From JBHENW01 sp046261875 (GTDB taxonomy: Bacteria; Acidobacteriota; Thermoanaerobaculia; UBA5066; Gp7-AA6): a stretch of 30,471 nucleotides of DNA. The stretch spans positions 1 through 30,471 of the forward strand of contig JBHENW010000139.1 in assembly GCA_046261875.1 (NCBI GenBank), read 5' to 3'. Positions 13,889-20,237 of this stretch are shown in pieces. Position numbers and translations under genes: made by a program. Every line of letters begins with the position of its first letter. The stretch's first letter is position 1. The notes below the pieces were generated by a model, which searched no databases, was not told the DNA's origin, and saw only the letters and a list, made by a program, of their open reading frames with translations.

Positions 13889-16074
13889 GCGCCCCTTCCC
13901 CGCCCCGGCGCTACCTCGCCGCGACAACCGACACCGCCCAGGCCATCGCCACCCGGCACGGGGGGGGCGACCGGCCGCACTTCCGCCCGGACGCGATTGC
14001 GCGCCGCCAGGTGCAGATGGGGGAAGTCCGGTGGATGGTCAAGAACACGGAGACAATGAAGTTCTACGTCTTCGAGGACCACGAGTGGCGGCTCATCGAG
14101 CTCTTCGACGGAACCCGCACGCGCCCGGAGATCGTGGAGGAGTACAACGCCCGCTACTCGTTCGATCCAATCGACGTCGGCGTGATCCTCGAGTACGAGG
14201 AGATGCTCCGGAAGATCGACCTGCTCGAGCAGTCCGCCGCCGAACGCAGCCTGACGCTGCTCCACAAGTTCAAGACCGCCCGCCAGCGTGCGGCGGAGGA
14301 GAAGGCGGAAGGGTTCAACATCTTCTTCCTCCTCTTCAAGGTGATGGACCCCGAGCGGTTCCTGGAGCGGACGGTCAAGTACGTCCGCTGGATCTGGACC
14401 CCGCCGGTCGTGATCGCATGGTCTATCGCCGTCGCCTGGACGGCGGCGGTCTTCATCCTCAACTGGGAGCCGATCTTCACCGGCACCTACGAGCTGTACG
14501 CCTTCCTCCGGAAGCCGCTGATCGACGTCATCCATTTCTTTTTCATCCTGTCCTTCATCGGTTTCTTCCACGAGTTCGGCCACGCGTACGCCGTCAAGAT
14601 CTACGGCGGCGGAGTCCACGACATCGGCATCGCGCTGCTCTACTTCACGCCCGCGTTCTACTGCGACACGACCGACGCCCTGCTCTTCCCGAACAAGTGG
14701 CACCGCCTCTGGGTCAACACGGCGGGAATCTACGTGGAGGGCTTCATCTGCGCCGCCGCGACGGCGCTGTGGGTCGCGTCGTATCCCGACACGCTCGTGA
14801 ACGAGCTCGCCTACAAGACGATGCTCTTCACGGGGATCTCGACGATCTTCTTCAACGTCAATCCACTGATCAAGATCGACGGTTATCACGCCCTGACGAG
14901 CCTGCTCGAGATGCCCGACCTGCGGGAGGAATCTTTCAAGTACATCGGGGCTAAGTTCCAGAAGCACGTCCTGCGGCTTCCCGTGGAGATCCCGCCCACG
15001 ACGCGCCGGCGGCGGCGCATCTACTGGATCTACGGCACCCTCGCGCTCGCCTACGTCGGCGTCATCATGAGCTTCATCGCCGGCGTCTTCTCCAACCTGT
15101 ACCAGAAGCTCTTCCCGGACGTCGCCGTCATCCTCCTGATGCTCACTCTCTACAAGCTCTTCCGCAAGCGCGTCCGGCTCGTCACGAGGACGGCGCGCCT
15201 CTTCTACCTCGACAAGAAGGATTACCTCATGTCTCCCAAGAGCCGGAAGCACCTCGCCATCGCCGTCGCCGTCTTCCTCGCGCTCGTGCTCGTGCCCTGG
15301 TCGCGTCGGACCGTCTCGGCCGAATCGGTCCTGCGTCCGCGCCACGTGGCGACGATCGAGGCCCCTGAGGACGCTTTCGTGACTTCCGTACTCGCCCGCG
15401 AGGGCGACCCGGTGAGCCCCGGACAGGAGCTCTTCCGGCTGAGCAGCGCCGCGGCCGACTCCCGGGCGAGGCGGGACGCCGCGGCGATGGACCGCTTCGT
15501 CAAGGCGGCGGGCGCCGCGCGCGAGGCCGGATCGGCGGAGGGAGTCTTCGCGACGGAGCGGCGGGGCGCGGCGACCTCCTCCGCACTCGCGAGCGATCGG
15601 GCGCGTGCGGAGCGTCTCGCCGTCAAGAGCCCCATCTCCGGACAGGTCCTGACGCCCCGCACGGAGGATCTGGACAAGCGCTTCGTCTCCTCCGGAACGG
15701 TCCTGGCGGAGGTGGGCGACTGCCGCCAGCTCATCGCGGAGCTCCCCGTCTCCGAACGCCTGCTCGACGACCTCTACGTCGGCGCGCCGGTTCGGGCGCT
15801 CCTGCGCCAGCGGCCCCTTTCACCCGTGCGCGGCGTCGTGTCGCGGATCTCCCCGGCGACCCTGGGACAGCCGGCCACGTCGCGCGCGGGCGCGGACCCG
15901 ACGCTTCCTCCCGGACGGCCCGACCGCTTCGTCGCGGTCGCCGTGTTCGAGAATCCCGGCGGAGCGCTGAAGCCGGGGTCGCTCGTCCGGGCGAAGATCT
16001 ATTCGCATCGCACCCCGTATGCCGCTCGCGTCTGGCGCGTGCTCCACCGCTGGGCACAGACCGTCGTCTGGTAA
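13885..16074 (+). CDS. PqqD-like / M50 site-2 protease / HlyD fusion protein
   Basis: A 729-residue membrane protein. Residues about 30-116 look like a PqqD-type winged helix, a peptide-binding fold (RRE) in RiPP pathways: RPDAIARRQVQMG, then a DGTRTRPEIVEEY helix. Eight or so membrane helices follow. They carry the intramembrane zinc-protease motifs of M50/S2P enzymes: HEFGH (His229, Glu230, His233) and NPLIKIDG (Asn326 to Asp332). After a last helix (about 457-472) comes a HlyD-like adaptor (475-729) with a barrel-sandwich segment similar to that of the preceding gene. TTG 13885 is chosen because it overlaps the previous stop (TTGA) and leaves the whole PqqD-like domain; the later ATG 14017 would cut into it. 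Expected role: bind a peptide, cleave it in the membrane and hand it to an export channel. That reading is inference from the domains. Confidence 0.85.
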   Translation: MSAPSPPRRYLAATTDTAQAIATRHGGGDRPHFRPDAIARRQVQMGEVRWMVKNTETMKFYVFEDHEWRLIELFDGTRTRPEIVEEYNARYSFDPIDVGVILEYEEMLRKIDLLEQSAAERSLTLLHKFKTARQRAAEEKAEGFNIFFLLFKVMDPERFLERTVKYVRWIWTPPVVIAWSIAVAWTAAVFILNWEPIFTGTYELYAFLRKPLIDVIHFFFILSFIGFFHEFGHAYAVKIYGGGVHDIGIALLYFTPAFYCDTTDALLFPNKWHRLWVNTAGIYVEGFICAAATALWVASYPDTLVNELAYKTMLFTGISTIFFNVNPLIKIDGYHALTSLLEMPDLREESFKYIGAKFQKHVLRLPVEIPPTTRRRRRIYWIYGTLALAYVGVIMSFIAGVFSNLYQKLFPDVAVILLMLTLYKLFRKRVRLVTRTARLFYLDKKDYLMSPKSRKHLAIAVAVFLALVLVPWSRRTVSAESVLRPRHVATIEAPEDAFVTSVLAREGDPVSPGQELFRLSSAAADSRARRDAAAMDRFVKAAGAAREAGSAEGVFATERRGAATSSALASDRARAERLAVKSPISGQVLTPRTEDLDKRFVSSGTVLAEVGDCRQLIAELPVSERLLDDLYVGAPVRALLRQRPLSPVRGVVSRISPATLGQPATSRAGADPTLPPGRPDRFVAVAVFENPGGALKPGSLVRAKIYSHRTPYAARVWRVLHRWAQTVVW

Positions 16075-16078
16075 AAGA

Positions 16079-16102
16079 AAAGCGCCCCTCGCGGGGCGCT
16101 TT
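16079..16102. terminator. Bidirectional terminator between convergent genes
   Basis: AAAGCGCCCC (16079-16088), loop TCGC and GGGGCGCTTT (16093-16102) form a perfect 10-bp stem with A/T flanks on both sides. It lies 4 nt after the M50-HlyD stop and 22 nt beyond the stop of the convergent repeat gene, so it can serve both strands. Confidence 0.88.
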
Positions 16103-16124
16103 CGAAAAACTGCCGGCGGGAGGC

Positions 16125-16604
16125 TTACTCCGCGGTGTCGTCGCCGGTGCTGCGCATGGAGCGAGCCGACTCGACCGAACGCGCCGACCGGGCGGACTCG
16201 ATCGAACGGGCCGACCTCGCGGCCTCGACCGAGCGAGCGGACCTCGCGGCCTCGACCGAGCGGGCGGAACGCGCCGCTTCGACGGACCTGGCCGAGCGGG
16301 CCGCCTCGACCGAGCGCGCAGAGCGGGCCGCCTCGACCGAGCGGGCGGAACGCGCCGCTTCGACCGACCTCGCCGACCGGGCGGCTTCGACCGAACGCGC
16401 CGAGCGCGCGGCTTCGACGGACCTGGCTGACCGGGCCGATTGCACCGACCTCGCCGAGCGGGCCGAGATCGTCTTCTTGGACTCGGAAACCGCCGGGTTG
16501 CCGCCCAGGCTGCCGACCCGGATTTCGGACATCTCGCGGCCGGTGGCCGACTTGATCTTCGCCTTCTGGGCTTCCGTGAGCTTGATCTTCACTTCGTTCG
16601 CCAT
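16125..16604 (-). CDS. Small repeat protein with eleven SARSARSVE units (candidate processed peptide)
   Basis: A 159-residue protein. Residues 1-46 are a charged, helix-prone segment (MANEVKIKLTEAQKAKIKS, then TGREMSEIRVGSLGGNPAVS), with a Gly-Gly at 34-35. Residues 47-145 are exactly eleven 9-residue units (S/A)-A-R-S-A-R-S-(V/I)-(E/Q), followed by SARSMRSTGDDTAE. There is no Cys and no signal peptide. The coding strand is decided by an AAGGAGG Shine-Dalgarno 8 nt from ATG 16604 and by substitution pattern. Where the opposite-strand frame swaps Arg for Leu or Glu for Asp, this frame changes only between Arg codons (CGN and AGG). It has a sigma-54-type promoter. It lies between a PqqD/M50/HlyD gene and an HlyD/kinase/regulator operon, which suggests a leader-plus-core substrate of that machinery. 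A structural or nucleic-acid-binding Ser/Arg protein is an alternative. I do not recognise the family. Confidence 0.8.
   Translation of the reverse strand: MANEVKIKLTEAQKAKIKSATGREMSEIRVGSLGGNPAVSESKKTISARSARSVQSARSARSVEAARSARSVEAARSARSVEAARSARSVEAARSARSVEAARSARSVEAARSARSVEAARSARSVEAARSARSIESARSARSVESARSMRSTGDDTAE
16170..16466 (-). repeat. 27-bp in-frame tandem repeat, eleven units
   Basis: Eleven 27-bp units coding the 9-residue SARSARSVE repeat. Units differ mainly at synonymous sites of the minus frame, so the array is old enough to have diverged while the protein sequence was kept. Confidence 0.92.
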
Positions 16605-16612
16605 TTGTCGTC

Positions 16613-16619
16613 CCTCCTT
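16613..16619 (-). promoter_or_regulatory. Near-perfect ribosome binding site of the repeat gene
   Basis: AAGGAGG on the minus strand, 8 nt before ATG 16604. It is the strongest Shine-Dalgarno noticed in the window. It fixes the start and strand of the repeat gene and suggests high expression. Confidence 0.85.
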
Positions 16620-16633
16620 CTGTCCGTCCTTAT

Positions 16634-16650
16634 CGCAACGATGGAACCAA
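16634..16650 (-). promoter_or_regulatory. Sigma-54-type promoter of the repeat gene
   Basis: The minus strand reads TTGGTTCCATCGTTGCG: TGG at -24, TTGC at -12, and exactly 10 nt between the invariant GG and GC. Initiation about 12 nt downstream would give a leader of about 20 nt that just contains the Shine-Dalgarno. A sigma-54 activator gene (16806-18158) lies immediately upstream. Confidence 0.65.
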
Positions 16651-16751
16651 CTTCGACCCGATCGTGTTCAAACCCTCAAGGCCTTGCTGCATAGGCCTTT
16701 GGGAGGGAACGGCAAGACGCACGCGAAGGCCCCCCTCCAGGAAAAGCGGAG

Positions 16752-16777
16752 ACTTTTTCATCCAGAGTTGAAAAAGT
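16752..16777. promoter_or_regulatory. Palindrome, candidate activator binding site (UAS)
   Basis: ACTTTTTCA (16752-16760), 8 nt, TGAAAAAGT (16769-16777): a perfect 9-bp inverted repeat, AT-rich in a GC-rich setting. Its centre is about 120 nt upstream of the sigma-54-type promoter, a usual distance for enhancer sites of NtrC-type regulators. It also lies just after the regulator's stop, but lacks a T-run on that strand. AAGGCCTT/AGGCCT at 16678-16698 is a second repeated motif. Confidence 0.5.
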
Positions 16778-16805
16778 GATCGGCTCCCGAATCCCGACTC
16801 TCGAT

Positions 16806-18158
16806 TCAAAGCCCGTGCTTCCGGCACAGGTACTTGATCTGGTTCGGATCGAGCCCGAGCTGGCGGGCGGCGCGCGCCTTGACCCCCCCCGCCTGGGCGA
16901 TGGCGTCGGCGATGATCTTCTTCTCGAACTCGGCGACGGCGCGCGCAAAGGGGAGGGCGCTCGTCTTCTCTTCGGCAGAGGGTCGGAGCACCCTCGGCAG
17001 ATCGGCCTCGCTCACGTCCTCCCCCTCGGCGAAGAGCACGAGCATCTCCATGACGTGCTCGAGCTCGCGCACGTTGCCCTTCCACGCGTGCTGCTCCAAC
17101 CGGGAGAGAACGGCCGGGGGCAGCCGCTTGCGGCCGCGTCTGTGCCTCGCGGCGAATTTCTCCAGGAAGTGCTTCGCCAGAAGGGGGATGTCCTCGCGCC
17201 GGTCGCGAAGCGGCGGGATCCGGATCGGGATCGTGTGGATCCGGTAGTAGAGATCCTCGCGGAAGCTGCGGTCGGCGACCCGCGCTTCCAGCTCCTCGTT
17301 GGTCGCGGAGATCAGGCGGAAGTCCACCGGGATGGTGCGGCGCCCCCCGACGCGCTCGACCTCCTTGGACTCGAGCACCCGAAGGAGCTTCGCCTGCACG
17401 GCCGCGGAGAGCGTGCCGATCTCGTCCAAGAAGATCGTGCCCCGGTGCGCCTGCTCGAAACGGCCGGGCCGCGAAGCGACGGCGCCGGTGAAGGCTCCCT
17501 TTTCGTGTCCGAAGAGCTCGGCCTCCGCGAGGGATTCCGGGAGGGCCGAGGCGTTGACGGCCACGAACGGCTCCGCGCTCCTCGGGCTCCGGGCGTGGAT
17601 GGAATGCGCGACGAGCTCCTTGCCCGTTCCGCTCTCCCCCTGGAGGAGCACGGTCGCGTCGCTCGGCGCGACCTTCTGGATGTCGCGGAACAGCTTCCGC
17701 ATGGGAGCGCTCTGGCCGACCAGCCGGTCGAAGGGCGCCTTCTCCTGCGCGCGCTCGCGCAGAGCGCGGTTCTCGACGATCAGCCGGCGCCGTTCGAGAG
17801 CGCGGCGCAGGATGACCCGCAGCTCCGCCGGATCCACGGGCTTCTGAAAGAAATCGAACGCGCCGAGCTGGAGCGCCTTTACCGCGGCGGACCGTTCCCC
17901 TTCCCCCGACATCATCACCACGGTGGCGTCGGGATCGCGGCCACGGACCTCTTCGAGCAACCGCAAACCTTCCTCCACCCGATGCGAGGGAGGCAGCCGC
18001 ATGTCGAGGAGATAGAGGTCCGGATCCGTCGCGCAGAGCGAGCTGCCGGCGACGGCGTCCGGGGCGCTGGCGATGTCGAAGTCCTTCTTGAGCGACCAGC
18101 GGAGCTGGTCCAGCAGCGCCGGGTCGTCCTCGACGATGACGAGCCTCCCGGCGGTCAC
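16806..18158 (-). CDS. NtrC-family sigma-54-dependent response regulator, PrsR-like
   Basis: A 450-residue response regulator. The receiver (about 1-125) has the acidic pair VEDDPALL, the phospho-acceptor Asp in LYLLDMRLPP and the conserved Lys in FFQKPVDP. Its LDQLRW and GAFDFFQKP wording resembles PrsR, the regulator of PEP-CTERM/exosortase systems. The AAA+ domain has Walker A GESGTGKE, the sigma-54 contact loop GAFTGA and Walker B FLDEIG. A Fis-type helix closes the protein (AGGVKARAARQLGLDPNQIK). The frame stays open upstream, but GTG 18158 is chosen because it overlaps the kinase stop (GTGA) and starts right before the receiver. It should activate sigma-54 promoters when phosphorylated by the adjacent kinase. 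The nearest such promoter is that of the repeat gene. Confidence 0.93.
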   Translation of the reverse strand: MTAGRLVIVEDDPALLDQLRWSLKKDFDIASAPDAVAGSSLCATDPDLYLLDMRLPPSHRVEEGLRLLEEVRGRDPDATVVMMSGEGERSAAVKALQLGAFDFFQKPVDPAELRVILRRALERRRLIVENRALRERAQEKAPFDRLVGQSAPMRKLFRDIQKVAPSDATVLLQGESGTGKELVAHSIHARSPRSAEPFVAVNASALPESLAEAELFGHEKGAFTGAVASRPGRFEQAHRGTIFLDEIGTLSAAVQAKLLRVLESKEVERVGGRRTIPVDFRLISATNEELEARVADRSFREDLYYRIHTIPIRIPPLRDRREDIPLLAKHFLEKFAARHRRGRKRLPPAVLSRLEQHAWKGNVRELEHVMEMLVLFAEGEDVSEADLPRVLRPSAEEKTSALPFARAVAEFEKKIIADAIAQAGGVKARAARQLGLDPNQIKYLCRKHGL

Positions 18159-18862
18159 GCGGAGACGCCGGCGGCGGGGAAGGCCAGCCGGACGACCGTT
18201 CCTCCCCCCGGCTGGCTCAAGACGCGCATCGTGCCGCCGTGGTATCGGACGATCTGGGCCGCCGTGAAGAGGCCGAGGCCGACCCCATTCGGCTTGGTCG
18301 TGGCGAAGGGCTGGAAAAGGCTCTCTCGGATGAACTCCGGCGACATGCCCGAGCCGTTGTCGATGATCTCGACCACGGCCCGGCATCGCCTCCCGTTCCC
18401 GGTCGGGTAACTTCTCACCACGACCTTCCCGGCCGGAGCGGACGCCTCCACGGCGTTCTCGACGAGGCTCTGAAACGCGTCCCGCAGGTAGTAGGGATCG
18501 CCCCAGACGGGCGGCAGCGCCCCGAGGGCCGTCGAAAGCTGCGGCTGGCGCGCCGACCGCCCTCCGGATCGCCGCGGCGAGGTCTGCGCCACCTCGCGCA
18601 GGACGCCGTTCAAGTCGAGAGAGACCTTGATCAGGACGGCGTCCTCGTGAGCGGACCAGCGTCCGACGACCCGGTCGAGCCGGTCGATCGTCGAAGCGAT
18701 AAGCTCCTGGACCGACTTCTTGAACTCGGGATCGCCGTAGTGCTCGTCCAGGTTGGCGAGCAGCAGCTGCAGGCGGAATCCCATGTTCTTCATGTCGTGG
18801 ATGAGCACCCGGTCGAGGGTCGCGCGGAGTCTGCGGGAGCTCCGGGGACGAGGCTCGGCCAC
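18155..18862 (-). CDS. Soluble histidine kinase, PrsK-like transmitter
   Basis: A 235-residue kinase consisting almost only of a transmitter. The phospho-accepting His lies in LIHDMKNMGFRLQLL, followed by a dimerisation helix (NLDEHYGDPEFKKSV), as in PrsK-type kinases. The ATPase domain shows the N-box (SLVENAVEAS), G1 (IIDNGSGMS), the F-box (LFQPFATTK) and G2 (GVGLGL). It has no transmembrane or sensor domain, unlike full-length PrsK, so it probably receives its signal from a partner protein. GTG 18862 lies 8 nt after the HlyD stop, and its own TGA overlaps the regulator's GTG, so all three genes form one operon. The triple-GAF protein across the locus is an attractive but unproven signal source. 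Confidence 0.9.
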   Translation of the reverse strand: MAEPRPRSSRRLRATLDRVLIHDMKNMGFRLQLLLANLDEHYGDPEFKKSVQELIASTIDRLDRVVGRWSAHEDAVLIKVSLDLNGVLREVAQTSPRRSGGRSARQPQLSTALGALPPVWGDPYYLRDAFQSLVENAVEASAPAGKVVVRSYPTGNGRRCRAVVEIIDNGSGMSPEFIRESLFQPFATTKPNGVGLGLFTAAQIVRYHGGTMRVLSQPGGGTVVRLAFPAAGVSA

Positions 18863-18870
18863 TCGCGCCC

Positions 18871-19620
18871 CTAGGACCGGGCGTCCGGAGAGAACCGCAC
18901 CTTGACGGCGACCCCGGGACGCAGGACCGAGGAGTTCACCTTCCGCACGCGGATGAGGACCTGGAACGTGCCGCTGCCCGCCTCGACCGTGGGGCTGATG
19001 AACTGGACGTTCCCGGCGGCCTTCGCGGACGGGAAACGAACCGGGAGAATCTCGACCGGATCACCGACCCGGACGTTCAAGAGCTGGTCCTCGGGCAGGT
19101 ACACGCGAGCGAGCAGGGGCTCCGACGCCGTGATCTTGAAGAGCGGGATGTTCTCGTCCTCGATGACCTTCTGGCCGATGCGGACATACCGGTCGGACAC
19201 GACCCCGGCGAAAGGGGCGCGGACGATCGCGCGGTCGCGCAGCTCCCGGCTCTTGTCGTACCGGGCCAGGGCGACTTCGTAGTGGGCCTGCCTCTCGTCG
19301 AGGTCCGCGCGCGAGAGGATCTTGCCGGCGGCGAGCGCCTTCGCGCGTTCGAGCTCCGCTCGCCGGAGCTCCATCTCTTTCCGCAGCTCGCGGATGTTCA
19401 GCTCGAGCTCCCGCGCGTCGAGCGAAGCGAGGGGCTGGTTTTTCGTGACTCTCGCTCCGCGCTCCGCGTGGATGCCGACGACGATGCCCGTCATCCGGGC
19501 CGTGACCTGCACTTCCTGCTCGACCATGAGGTGCGAGGCGTACTCGCCGGAGACGGGAACGGCGTGCGCCGCGAGTGGACGCAACAGCAGGAAAAAGGCC
19601 GGAAAAAGCTCTCTTTTCAC
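18871..19620 (-). CDS. HlyD/RND-type periplasmic adaptor protein
   Basis: A 249-residue membrane-fusion-type protein. From GTG 19620 it has a classic signal peptide (MKRELFPAFFLLLRPLAAHA, cleavage after AHA). An ATG at 19665 would add 15 residues but overlap the divergent gene start, so I prefer the GTG. Next comes a lipoyl-like half (QVTARMTGIVVGIHAERGARV), a short alpha-hairpin (about 75-115), the second lipoyl half (IVRAPFAGVVSDRYVRIGQKV) and a beta-barrel (LLARVYLPEDQLLNVRVGDPV). It is short for the family. No RND or ABC pump and no TolC-like protein adjoin it. It leads the operon with the kinase and regulator, the reverse of the usual order for efflux operons, and may belong to the peptide-handling locus. 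Confidence 0.83.
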   Translation of the reverse strand: MKRELFPAFFLLLRPLAAHAVPVSGEYASHLMVEQEVQVTARMTGIVVGIHAERGARVTKNQPLASLDARELELNIRELRKEMELRRAELERAKALAAGKILSRADLDERQAHYEVALARYDKSRELRDRAIVRAPFAGVVSDRYVRIGQKVIEDENIPLFKITASEPLLARVYLPEDQLLNVRVGDPVEILPVRFPSAKAAGNVQFISPTVEAGSGTFQVLIRVRKVNSSVLRPGVAVKVRFSPDARS

Positions 19621-19621
19621 G

Positions 19622-19654
19622 TTGGCGGTCGGGCGGGCTGATGCTATCTTTAAT
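19622..19654 (+). promoter_or_regulatory. Divergent promoter region; candidate promoter of the 19664 gene
   Basis: TTGGCG (19622-19627), a 17-nt spacer and TATCTT (19645-19650). An overlapping TTTAAT (19649-19654) is an alternative -10. The start codon follows 9-13 nt later without a Shine-Dalgarno. The reverse-strand HlyD operon must also be driven from here or from slightly further into the opposite gene. Confidence 0.4.
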
Positions 19655-19663
19655 CCTAACTTC

Positions 19664-20008
19664 ATGTCGATCGCCCTGGCCGACGACACCCCCGAGACCG
19701 AACACAAGGGATCCCGGGCCAACTTCCGTTGGCGTCTGAGCGAGCCCTGGGACGAGCGGCGGCTGGCCGCGTTCCTGATGGTCAAGCATCGCCGGAGCGA
19801 CTCGGACTGGACCCGCCGGCCGTCGCCATTCTTCGCCTCGCTCGGCCAATCCACCGTCGAGTGCTCGGTCCCCATCGCCAGCCAGGAGACGCTCCCGGAG
19901 CTGGAAAAAGTGCTCACGTCGGAGCTGCGCGGCATCCTGACGGGAGCGAGCCAGATGTACGACCAGATGCTCGCCGGGCAGGACTGGCGGCGCGTCACGC
20001 CTCCTTGA
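19664..20008 (+). CDS. Small protein of unknown function
   Basis: A 114-residue soluble protein starting MSIALADDTPETEHKG. It is rich in Arg and Trp, with a basic middle (MVKHRRSDSDWTRRPSP) and an amphipathic C-terminal helix (LPELEKVLTSELRGILTGAS). No domain is recognised. It is divergent from the HlyD-kinase-regulator operon, sharing a 43-nt promoter region, so it could be co-regulated or be a local accessory. A GC-rich 9-bp hairpin (20066-20087) follows about 60 nt after its stop. The start rests on a promoter-like site just upstream and on the lack of a better candidate. Confidence 0.55.
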   Translation: MSIALADDTPETEHKGSRANFRWRLSEPWDERRLAAFLMVKHRRSDSDWTRRPSPFFASLGQSTVECSVPIASQETLPELEKVLTSELRGILTGASQMYDQMLAGQDWRRVTPP

Positions 20009-20065
20009 CCAGGGGGCCCGGAGGACCGCGAGCCGTCCACCGGAGGCAGACCCCCGGCAATAGGC

Positions 20066-20087
20066 AGCGCCGGGTCCGCCCGGCGCT
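20066..20087 (+). terminator. GC-rich hairpin after the small unknown gene
   Basis: AGCGCCGGG (20066-20074), loop TCCG, CCCGGCGCT (20079-20087): a perfect 9-bp stem. No T-run follows, so it may be a transcript-end structure or a weak terminator. Confidence 0.4.
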
Positions 20088-20101
20088 AACGTCCCCGACG
20101 A

Positions 20102-20133
20102 GCTTCGGCGCGATCGTGAGATCGCGGCGAAGC
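20102..20133. repeat. Long imperfect palindrome upstream of the DGQHR gene
   Basis: GCTTCG-g-CGCGATC, loop GTGA, GATCGCG-g-CGAAGC: 13 base pairs broken by one G-G mismatch. It lies about 30 nt upstream of a TATAAT box, so it could be an operator for the DGQHR gene or an mRNA hairpin. Confidence 0.6.
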
Positions 20134-20163
20134 GGGAGCAGCAGGCGCCTGGCGAGCGCTGCA

Positions 20164-20169
20164 TATAAT
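20164..20169 (+). promoter_or_regulatory. Candidate -10 box of the DGQHR gene
   Basis: A perfect TATAAT followed by CCGCC. No clear -35 is seen, but a TG lies two bases upstream of the box. The start codon at 20238 is about 70 nt away and has GAGGAGG just before it. Confidence 0.5.
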
Positions 20170-20237
20170 CCGCCGCGAAATCGGCCGGCCACGCCCGGCT
20201 TCCGCCCCTTCCCGATGACGCGCGTGAGGAGGTAGGG

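Noticed and set aside
16125..16604. CRISPR array or non-coding tandem repeat at the SARSARSVE gene
   Set aside because: Units are contiguous 27-mers without spacers, and their differences keep one reading frame, so this is a coding repeat.
16135..16779. Plus-strand open frame through the repeat array (STERAERAA-like units)
   Set aside because: It lacks a good ribosome site, and its Arg/Leu and Glu/Asp changes are silent on the minus strand, which also has the Shine-Dalgarno and promoter. It is a shadow of the reverse-strand gene.
18158..18386. N-terminal extension of the response regulator
   Set aside because: Open only because of the overlapping kinase gene. The receiver begins right at GTG 18158, which overlaps the kinase stop.
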